Below, in pieces: positions 54,994-64,000 of a stretch of 64,000 nucleotides of DNA. The position numbers and the translations under genes are program-made. Within the stretch, counting starts at the first letter, position 1; every line of letters begins with the position of its first letter. The notes under the pieces are model-generated. The model did no database searches. It worked only from the letters and a program-made list of their open reading frames with translations, and was not told the origin of the DNA. Source of the stretch: Branchiostoma floridae (lineage: Eukaryota; Chordata; Leptocardii; Amphioxiformes; Branchiostomatidae); contig NC_049992.1 in NCBI RefSeq assembly GCF_000003815.2, forward strand, positions 5,282,481-5,346,480, in the 5' to 3' direction.

Positions 54994-56745
54994 TTGAAAG
55001 GTGGAAGAGGCCCTTCAGATTCTTGTGAAGAATCCGTAGAATGCAACCATCTCCCCTTTGCTGTTGCTTAGCACTTTGCGATTAAACGGTAGCTGATGGC
55101 TTGTACTAAGTTTGGTTTAATATAGAGAAAATGGGACTTAATGTCACTTGGTACAGCATAAATCGCCGTAAGGTACATGATGAGATGAGTTTGTTATTCA
55201 ATCACTTTGTTGATAAATTCAGGGATGATTTTGATATTTGCGAATGGTTTCAGTATTTGCTATAGGTAATAAATCTATCAGAGTGTAATAGTTCCTTTTT
55301 GTGGCGGATTAAACATATTCCGATTGTTTTTCTTTCTGCACTTCTTGATTTGTACATAGCTAACTAGATTGGTGTTGCTTAGTTCAAATGCGGATACCAA
55401 GTATGTCAACAAGAGGCACATTTCGCAAATCGGTTTTAAGCAAGCAAAGGCAGTGGAGTCAGATTCTAACAAATCTCCGGGAGTGGGTCATTAACCCCAG
55501 CCAGCGAGAGATTGTGTAAACACAGGATATGGTATTAAGCCGATGTGGTCGTTCTTTGTCCAAACGTGTAATTAATTGGTCCTGGTTATTTGCAGATAAC
55601 AATGTAGGCGTATGGGCCTTTCTTTTTAGTCAACTACATATATTTACTGATTTCTTTTTCCGTTTACTGATTTCATTTCTTTTCCTTTTTACTAGCTTTT
55701 ACTAGTTACGGAGTTAACCCGATTAGTTACTAATACTTTTGCTTGGCGAAGGTGTAAGGTCTTTGAACGTCTAAGCTCACACACCAAAGAAGTGTCTACC
55801 GGTCCACGGAAAACAAAGACAAATCTTCAAAGACACAAAAACTACCGTAACGATGTTGCCTAGTAAGAGGTTACTAAGCATTGCAGGGTTCACCATAATT
55901 TTAACGTTTATATGACTGTGTATAGATAGACGACCGTTCGTTACTGTTAAGACGAGTAAGATGCTGGAAGACATCTACAGGCCAAAATAAAATATCAAGA
56001 CAGCTCATTACAGTTTCTTGCCTTACTAGTACGCTACGCATCAAGCGGGCATAACCTGTACGTAACAAGTCTACAGGAATGTAGTTATTGATTAAACACC
56101 AAAAGCTATAGCCAAAACATTATGATGATTGGCTATTAGTATATTTCAATTGGAGGGGGACTAACTGGGAACAGTTCATTTTGGAATGGTAGATTTCTGG
56201 TTTGAAGCATGTTCCTGCAATGATTGTAAGCGAAACCGATGAGTTTGTTTTTCATGGTGTATGTGGATAAGCAAAAACGAATATTCTCGTCTGTGTACAG
56301 GTGCATTTGGATTGGAACATTTGTGGTGCGCTTTGAAAAAAAAGGACTGGGTTGACCTTGGAATATGTATTTTTCAGGCTGAAGGTAATCTTCCAACCTT
56401 TTCAATGGACTGCCTCCTCCCCTAAGCTAGACTTCAGTAAACTGTGATCAGGAGATTTCAAAGAGTTTCAGTGTAGACAAATAAGGTTTGATGTTTTGTC
56501 TACAGGTTTTGTGAATGCTTTGATTGCATGAATTACTGACAAAATGTTTCAGACATGATTGAATTGCCTGGAGTGTGTTCACTTGTCATGCTAAGATATC
56601 CCTGAATTTTGGCTGAAGGAAAAAATCGCCCCGGAGAGTCGGTCTTTCTTTCTAGTCCACCCACAACCAGCATTAATTTCCGCTTAGAGCAACAGAAATC
56701 TTGTAGATAAATATCAGTCCAGAAAGAGACACATTTAATGCAAGG
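54994..56745. other. Intergenic; 3' flank of LRR-Ig B
   Basis: The first about 70 bp match the 3' flank of LRR-Ig A and are likely 3' UTR. Nothing else is recognised; short open frames here show no domain. Confidence 0.4.
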
Positions 56746-58686
56746 ATGCAGACGACACATGAGGAGGCAGTGCAGGAAATACAACGCCAGTACCAGAACA
56801 CCGTAGAGTGTGAGATGCTACCTACAGACTGTATCGAACCTTATGCCGAGGTGCCCGTATCTCCCAACTCTGATCAGGTTGGAAACGGAGATGGACTACC
56901 TGGCCAAGAAAAAGCCATCACTTCACCATTGTACATGGACACAACAGTCGGAGCTGCTGGACAACATGCCAACCAGCGCGCAACACGCAAAAATTCCAAG
57001 TTGATGTCACGGCTCTATGGAGACACCGAGGATAAAAGAGAATCGCCTCATCAGCAAGCCAGGAAAACATCTGCTGACGAAACTGGTCCGGATGGGAACA
57101 CGGTTGCGTCGAAGCTCTATATACATGGAGACAAAACAGATCAAAAGGAATCGGCTCAACAGGCTGGAAGCGAAGATGTTCAAGACAAATATCAGGAAGA
57201 GCCCAACACGTTGCTCGATTCAGCCCCAAAGGCATCGGAATCTGACATTTGCAAGCCGATCTCGTCCGAACAAAATCCAACAGGCCACAGTGACGAAGTG
57301 GGCCACACTGGACCCTCTTCTTCTAAACAATATCAAGGTATGTTTAGTTGATGATATGGTAAATTGATAGCAAACACGTATCCAACAGCTTACATTCATC
57401 TGATTAGAGTACTGTCAGAGCAATTCGCGTTAAATTTGGATTATTTCCCCAATTTAAGAAGATGTGGTGACTGATTTAACGTGTTTTCAAATTTCACATC
57501 TCGACACTTTTGTGGCTCTTTTGTGGTGATGAGCCGTCTATTCATGGCACACAGACATACTTTTCATAAATGTGTGAATTGCTTTCTTTCATCGATCCTA
57601 ATAACCTAGTCTCTACCAGACTGCTGCCCGGCCGAATAGAGGAGTTTGGCCTCGTTAGGAATAAAAGCCTAGTAGGATCTAGGAGTTAACTGGCCTAGAA
57701 GTGTTGGCCAGCCTTAGGTCGCATATGGTACTCTGTTATCTGTCTACTATTTTTCCAGCGACCTGTGGAGCCTGGTAGAGGCTACCAAAAACCTATTTAG
57801 TAATTTACCGAATGTTGTAACATATGCATGTTAGAAGAAAAGATGAATCCATGTTGGAAACCATTTAACAGTTTAGAAAGTATTTATATCAGATTGCTAC
57901 AAAGTCTTAGAAAATGGTGGAATAAAAGGAAGCAAACAATCGTAGTAATTTCAACTATAGAAGCTGACCAACCCAACGTACGCAAAGTTAAGTTTTTATC
58001 ATTATTTACTTTGTACGTGTGTATTTGTACAATTTACATAAGAGTATTCTGAAATGTACATCTTCTATGAGGACGTAAGGTTTTGTAAAGCCATATTGTA
58101 GACGCATTTCAAGGGGTTTGAATATTCAACAAAGATCAGCGGCGATTGACTACAATAACATTACACATACACACAAACACATGTGCTTAATGATTTTCTT
58201 CCATGTCTTAAACAACAGAACTTTGCGTATGTTTCCATAGATATACAGAAAATTAAATTCGGGGCTATGGTTGTCATTATTGTGGTTGTTTTTACCAGTC
58301 ATGTAACTTAGTAGTTTTCACTGCAGCTAGAGAATTGAAAGCTACTACTGACAATGGCGATCCTAACAACCACGTGTACGTCGATACTGAAACTTGTGGT
58401 TGGCAGGCTGAAGACAAAGGTATCTTGTCTTATCTTAGATTATGTATCTTTGCAATTTTATATAAATGTACAAAATTGTGATGTCAGTGATATTGCTGTT
58501 AATCTTAATGAAATAATCCTTTTTGTGTCATCACGGTATCATGTTATGATATAATTACAGCAATATTTTTTGTTGCAGCTAGAGGAAGAGGAGCCGAATG
58601 CTATGCTGCTAGCAACAGTAATAGCGACCCTGACAAACAGGTGTACGACAACGCTGAAAGTAGTGTTGGACAAGATGGAAACAAAG
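56746..58686 (+). CDS. 5' part of a tyrosine-motif-rich tail gene
   Basis: I do not recognise the family. Three exons join in phase 1: 56746-57337 (197 codons), 58327-58419 (31) and 58579-58686 (36). Exon 1 starts at ATG 56746 and is hydrophilic, without a signal peptide or TM. It contains spaced SPLYMDT, SRLYGDT and SKLYIHGDKT motifs in degenerate repeats of about 30 residues, with many Gln, Glu and Ser. Exons 2 and 3 are relatives of one another (both start A-R-E/G, with HVYVDTET and QVYDNAES). Symmetric phase-1 exons of this kind are easily gained or skipped. The N-terminal position and Tyr motifs resemble the cytoplasmic tail of the type II lectin receptor at 14689-22935. A further candidate exon is at 63483. 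The gene is probably incomplete in this window. Confidence 0.55.
57607..57784. mobile_element. 178-bp MITE, tagtctctaccag family
   Basis: Termini tagtctctaccag and ctggtagaggcta are inverted complements. The interior ggaataaaagcctagtag matches the MITE at 45006-45214. The target duplication is imperfect (taataacc and ccaaaaacc). It lies in the intron between exons 1 and 2 of the tyrosine-motif gene. Confidence 0.75.
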
Positions 58687-59650
58687 GTATGTTCTCTGCG
58701 TAAAATGTCAGTATCTTTGTAAACTATGATACCAGTATCATTGCACCAGTATCATTGCATGGAATCATTATATTTTTTCATGTCAGTATTGTTGAAGAAG
58801 CGGCGATCTTATGGTATTCTCCTAGTCTGGCCAAGTAATGATGTAATATGTCAGCCAGTGTAGAAGTCTGGTGAAGGATAACTGACTACACTGATTATCT
58901 ATAACAAAACATGACATATATATTGAACCATAGATATGAATCAAACCTCTTCAACAGACAAAATTCTGACTGCATCATTGCCATTAAATTGCAAGACTCT
59001 GAACCTCGTATGCCCATCAGTGCTTGACATGTAATGGCCATTACCATATCTCTTACCAAAACATTATCATCCAAAGAAACAAAGCAGAACAGAAAACAGA
59101 TTTTGAAATAAGGGAAAGCTAGCCAAACCTTTCACCGTGATCCATATTGAGGATCCGGAATTTCAATGGCATGCTGTGGCGACATACCACCCCGAAAACC
59201 CCTGTTACATGCAGTTTTTCCTGTCTCCCTTTAGACCGGACTGAGCTGCCAGCCTTAAAGCTGTTGCATTCCTGCATAAAGCATCATTGAATACAGTTCC
59301 TGACACATTGGCTACACTTCAAAATATATCTAAACTTCTGTACATCAGGAAACAAAAGGGTGAATCTATGACTGTATCTATCACAGCAATGATGGAAAGA
59401 CCTTTTACGCATACCTACACAGGATACCATGGAGGAGCACTCCTCATTTCAATCTGAGTTTTGTTAAACACAGAAAACTTAACTTTGAAGCCTTCATTTG
59501 ACAGGTGAAAAAAACAAACATATTTTCATCCATTTGAAAAATTATGTGGACCACTGCAGGTTTAGTAATGTAAGTGGCATGTCAGCAATTATAACCTGCA
59601 CAGCTCCAATTGATGATGAATTGTACCAGCACATGGTCTTTTCAGTTCTG
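58687..59650. other. Probable intron, nothing recognised
   Basis: No further exon with good splice sites was found on the plus strand here. The sequence is AT-rich without clear repeats. Confidence 0.4.
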
Positions 59651-59662
59651 CATAGTGTAAGG

Positions 59663-59857
59663 TACTCTCCAAGCTGAGATTAGGCTCCGGCTGTTTTTTA
59701 ATGTTTTTTTAGTCGTTTTTATCGGACTTTCTATCTTGTATTTAATCTTGCTGTGTCAAAACCTTAGGCCGGACACAACAAGATGAAATACAAAATAGAA
59801 AGCCCGATAAAAAGGACTTATGAAAACAGCCTTAGCCTAACCTCTGCTTGGAGAGTA
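59663..59857. mobile_element. 195-bp MITE with perfect 9-bp target duplication
   Basis: Agtgtaagg lies at 59654-59662 and at 59858-59866. Termini tactctccaagc and gcttggagagta are perfect inverted complements. Inner arms (ggctgttttt, atcggactttctat, against atagaaagcccgat, aaaacagcc) also pair, so almost the whole element folds back. Confidence 0.9.
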
Positions 59858-60039
59858 AGTGTAAGGTGCATTACTGGCTACATCATATGTAAAACATATA
59901 TTAATTAATTTTCATACCATTAATCTTGAACATGAAGATGCAAGCATGAAAGGATAATAACAGCCACTTCTAACATTTGTTTATTTTTTACCCTAACATT
60001 ATAATAGCAATAAACCATTCATCATCATCATCAATGTCA

Positions 60040-60235
60040 CATGAAACAGGTAGACATCACAATCACCTCATCTGGTTTAACGTCCTCTGAGTAGGTGGAC
60101 ATGAAGTCCTGTACAGCGGCATCGTCAAGGAAGTAAAGGTCCTTGTGCAGCGGGGCTCTTGAACTGCTACCTGCGGTCCTTTTTCGCACAAGGCCGAAGT
60201 TCGCATCAAGCGACACCATCAGATTCCCATCATCC
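60040..60235 (-). pseudogene. KDZ-type transposase exon, catalytic-Asp region
   Basis: After an acceptor (caatag) at 60236 the minus strand reads DDGNLMVSLDANFGLVRKR, then PLHKDLYFLDDAAVQDF. A D-x-N-F-x-L-x-R-K motif followed by a YFLD...V..F segment is characteristic of Kyakuja-Dileera-Zisupton (KDZ) transposases, where the Asp is the first acidic catalytic residue. The frame runs to a stop at 60037, but the true exon may end at the gag/gtgatt donor near 60072. Downstream transposase exons are not found here, so this is a fragment. Confidence 0.65.
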
Positions 60236-62246
60236 TATTGTTTAGAAAATGTTTTGTCAAAAAATAACAATTTAGAAAAAGTATAAATATTTATTAATAG
60301 ATGAGGGTTAGGTATAGAATAAGCACAGAAAAATACATGGGTTTGCTGTGGAAAAGACATCATACAGTTCTTTACACTGTTATAGACATTTGAAATGCAT
60401 GGGAAAAAGTCCTAACCTTTGGACATGCATGGTTAGACTGAAGTCCTGGCCTAACTTAATATCACATACAAATTTATACTTTTTGTTGATGATAATGTCC
60501 ATAAAGCACACCCAATGCGCCTATCAAAATTCACCTGTTTGTAGGTAAAAAATCTATTAGATGAAAATGCTCCAAATCCCCTCATCTGTGTCAAAACTGT
60601 ATTGTCACATTATGTCCAAAGCTCGGATTTTGCTATTGCTTTCATATTGCAATAATAACATCAAGTTATTGCCTTAGCTGGTTGCTGCACGTACTAGTAA
60701 GTCTTTTAGGTTAAGGGCACACGAGTACACTTTTGTCAAAACGTTAGTCTGGAGGTTTGTTTTAATCATGATAATTACACACCTGCTTCTTAGAGATCAG
60801 ATTAGAAATAGCAGTATAAGGCCACACCAGTTCCATTAGTTGCTTCTGACAGATTCAAATGTCCATTTTTTTTTCATTTTCCAAAAATAAAATGGTGGCA
60901 GTGTTGGTATTCCAGTGGCAATGTTGGAATTCCGGCCAGAGAGGCATTGTTGGAATTCCAATGAAGGAGGTAATGTTGGATTTGGTAGCCTGAGAGAGGT
61001 AGTGTTGGGCAGTGCCACTGGAATTCCCATAAGAGTAGTGTAAGAATATGTACCAAGAAAGCAAACATATTGAAATACTTCTCAGTATTGTACAAGATTA
61101 TCTGCTGGCAGGATGGTGTTGGGTGCCCAACTTGCCCAACATCCATACATGTCCTTGCGCTTGCAATTTTGCGTGTAACCAAAAAAAGTAAAATGTATTT
61201 CACAGTTCCTAGATTATTTTTGCAGACAGAATACAATAATAGACAATTTGGCTCGCCCCCAGGGCATGGCCAAAAATTGAATGTCCTTTCAGTCAGACTG
61301 CATCAATTGAAAGTTACACATATGGTGAAATTGAAGTGTACCAAAAACTGAACTTCTAAGGCAAATGAAACTGTTTGCTGCACCTGTGCTGTCGAAAACA
61401 TTGAAGGGCTTCAGTAGTCTGTTAGCAGTCCTGGTGGTCTGGTCTCTCTAGGATGATGTTCTCAGGGGTGGTAGGTTCAAAAGGTTTATACTGGTAATAA
61501 TCCTTATACTGGTAATAGTCCTCCTATAGTAGAATAAGAAATAAAATGGTATGCTGTGCAAATCTTAAATTTCTATGTACCCATTCTCACCCACTAATGT
61601 GGTAACATCCTATGGAAATTTTAAAAACATCACTCTTGCAAACTCTCAGTCAATAACTCTCAATATGAGGCTTAGAAGTTACTAGTAGAGGTGTCAGAAC
61701 TAAAATGTCTTTCCTCAGTCTTCCAGCTTTGACAGTTTCTTGCCAACAAATGCAAAAAGGATGGTCACATATATATTCTAAACACAGTGGTGTACCAGGT
61801 GTTGTGTACTACGACTTTGGGTAGGCTGAGGCTGTCCTTAAATTCCAGCAAAATTTGATAACGCTGTACTTGAATTACGTTATCTCAAAGAGGGCCGGGC
61901 GTTCCCAAATGCACAGTTAACAACAAAAGATCCATACTCCAAGCCCTTAGGATAGTTACTGGTAATGACTTGTAGTTAGCAAAAACATTATATGACAGTA
62001 CATACATATCAATACTGATGGCAACATACCTGCAAGATGTAACAATTAAATCTAAAGAAAAACGAATCATAATGGTACTTTACATCAAATAATGCTTTTC
62101 TTATTTTGAAAATACATGTAAGTATCAGTGACTATGCAAATTAAGTTGAAATGAGCACAAATTGATTTTTTGTCAAACATATGTATCAAATAGATATCTG
62201 TTTCAATCCATCTTGATTTATCCAGTTTCAAAAGGCATGTACATAC
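60236..62246 (-). mobile_element. Interior of the decayed KDZ element
   Basis: Between the two coding remnants. Near 61425-61525 the minus strand shows an acceptor followed by EDYYQYKDYYQYKPFEPTT and a stop after DHQDC, possibly another remnant exon. At 60890-61035 a degenerate short repeat (gtgttggaattcca and variants) is present. Terminal repeats of the whole element were not found. Confidence 0.4.
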
Positions 62247-62710
62247 CAGCCATTGCTTTGGGTGATGAGATGGAGTGCTGTGACACTTCACACAGCACTC
62301 CGGGCAATATGTTACAGTTGGGCCACACTCCTCGCAGCTTATGGGGGAACTTTCCTCTTTGCTGCAGATGGAACACAGTAGCTGGCTGGTGCCGCCATCT
62401 GTGTGGCTGTTTCCAGGAGACGCTCTCTCAGCTCCTCCCACTTGGCCAGCTCTTTCTCTTTCTCTGCTCTATATCTATTTGCTGAGACCGATGCAGTTGT
62501 AGGTTGGTCCAGCTAAACCGGATCAGCAGGTGGTGGCAAGTATGCTTCTGGCTGCTGAGATGGCCCAGTTCCAGGTACCTCAACAGAACTTGAACCAGGC
62601 AGGTAGACGAAGCCATGCTCCTTAGAGCCATCCAGGCGGCATGAAGTTATCGGGAATCTAGGCGTCCTTGGCCTGGAGCAACTGATGCCCTCAAACTTTC
62701 TCTTTCCCAT
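62247..62710 (-). pseudogene. KDZ-type transposon N-terminal exon, broken
   Basis: On the minus strand a frame starting MGKRKFEGISCSRPRTPRF runs to an in-frame TAG at about 62516-62518. It continues through ANRYRAEKEKELAKWEELR and then shifts frame into LLCSICSKEESSPISCEEC, CPECCVKCH and PSHHPKQW before a gtatgt donor at 62246. The Cys/His cluster preceded by a KW..LR helix is the N-terminal architecture of KDZ proteins. The stop and the frameshift show decay. Together with 60040-60235 it marks one minus-strand element, probably inside an intron of the plus-strand gene. Confidence 0.65.
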
Positions 62711-63482
62711 ACCTGAAGGTTCAGAAGGTGAAAGAGGTCACTTTACATTTGAATACTGTCTAACATCCATTATAACACCCAACAACATCCTATAAAACAT
62801 TAATGTAAAGTTGTGCAAGGATGTAAACAGGCCACATGCAATAAAATTATACTGTAGATGATCTTGTAGTGCTTAATTCATATTTCCTTTTTGCAACATG
62901 AACAACCATCAATGTATGGGGCACTGTGATGCAAAACATTTTATCAGGTGTTCCTGTTCAAAGCTTTTATGATTTCTACTTGGCCATTATAGATTTCCCA
63001 CAATCATCACACTTTACAACTTGTAAACTCAGACATTAGTAGTTTGCTTTTCATACTCTTTTTTTGGCACATGTATCCATCTGGCTTTTGTCAGCTCCAA
63101 AAATATACAACTGGGTTACCTAAAACCTGTTATGGGGTTCCTTAAATTGTGTACGTTATTTAATCATCTGGCACTCATTTCCATGCAGGCTAATGTTGAA
63201 CGCTTTACTGCTATTAGCTAATTTTTGCCTTGAATATGTACACAATCACTTGTTCTTAATTTAATTGTCAAGATAGTTAAGCTGCTATATTTCTCCTAAG
63301 TATCTGATCATGGAATAGCTTAGAAATATAATAAACATATGCTCAGGAACATGTCATCTTTTATTTTTAAACTTGTAGACCTATGAAGCCTTCCAAAATT
63401 TTTTTGGGATTTTCATCACAAAAATGGTTGTTTGTGGCTACTTTGTACATGGTAACATGGAAATAATCCAATTTTCTTCCAG
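62711..63482. other. Intergenic or intronic, nothing recognised
   Basis: No exon or clear repeat is visible; AT-rich. Confidence 0.4.
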
Positions 63483-63524
63483 GGAAAGGAACAGGGCAAA
63501 ATGTCCCACCTAACATATACTTAG
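63483..63524 (+). CDS. Candidate 42-bp phase-1 exon
   Basis: A strong acceptor (ttttcttccag) and donor (ttag/gtgagg) bound 14 codons reading GKGTGQNVPPNIYLG in phase 1, matching the phase of the exons at 58327 and 58579. The NIYLG motif fits the Tyr-motif pattern of that gene. It is short and could be chance. Confidence 0.3.
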   Translation, partial: GKEQGKMSHLTYT

Positions 63525-64000
63525 GTGAGGATACAGTCAGTAACTGTTAACGTTATTGCAGGGATAATATCACTGGCTGATGAACACAGTAGTAGTGAAC
63601 ATGACTACTATTCCAATACATTATACATCCACACATCAGATGCTCTTAAGATTTTGGTAGTTTTTAGGTCTTCTCTATTAGCCACTACAATTGGATTTCT
63701 TTAAGTTGTTATTTTGAGTCAAGGAGTGACAAAGCAGAAAGATTAGGCTGTTGTGTAAGCTAATGTATATAAGGCAGGCACAAAAATCAGGCCATACCAA
63801 GCTTAAAGCATGCTTAAAAATCAATTCTACACAAGATATTTGAAGTAGGCAATCCATATTGGTTGGAAGTATTGAATAAAGGTGTAAAAAAAAAATTGTG
63901 GGTCTTAGTGGCAAGTTTGCAGATGTTGACGCAGTGGAGCACCAAATATGGTGTTTTGTGCACCCTTTTTGACAGATTGTAGTCCATTCCCGTTAACTCC
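63525..64000. other. Window end, nothing recognised
   Basis: No supported feature before the window ends. Confidence 0.4.

Overview
The window reads as a lancelet (Branchiostoma-like) nuclear genome segment. Genes are split by GT-AG introns and encode animal receptor families that are expanded in cephalochordates: LRR-Ig proteins and C-type lectin/EGF receptors. Intergenic DNA is dense in small inverted-repeat elements, dispersed repeats and CA/GT microsatellites. Two 100-N assembly gaps lie at 10313-10412 and 43888-43987. The species assignment is inference from gene content; no marker gene is present.

Layout. 0-6 kb: a 1.7 kb inverted-repeat element packed with short palindromes (736-2456), a repeat-bearing ORF (3191-3607) and a minisatellite (about 3650-5023). 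6.1-9.1 kb: an unrecognised three-exon gene on the minus strand (524 aa). 9.2-13.3 kb: repeats, a 749-bp inverted repeat around the first gap, then an inverted, internally deleted pseudogene copy of that same gene. 14.7-22.9 kb: a ten-exon minus-strand gene that I assembled across matching splice phases. It encodes a type II membrane protein with a long acidic N-terminal cytoplasmic tail, one TM segment, four EGF exons and a C-type lectin domain. 20.9-26 kb: foldback elements and MITEs. 27.7-30.6 kb: a rhodopsin-class GPCR with a 5' UTR exon and a TATA box. 31-41 kb: mostly gene-poor, with a tRNA-derived SINE, microsatellites and a 4 x 200 bp satellite. 41.0-45.9 kb: a complete six-exon DDAH gene. 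47.2-55.0 kb: two divergent LRR-Ig genes with identical exon lengths. 56.7-58.7 kb (possibly to 63.5 kb): the 5' part of a gene rich in tyrosine motifs. 60.0-62.7 kb: a decayed KDZ-type transposon on the opposite strand.

Together, the secreted LRR-Ig pair and the lectin receptor suggest recognition functions, with DDAH (nitric-oxide control) and an orphan GPCR alongside. The genes look like independent transcription units, not a co-regulated set. All exon joins were made by eye from GT/AG signals, codon phase and domain continuity, and need RNA evidence.
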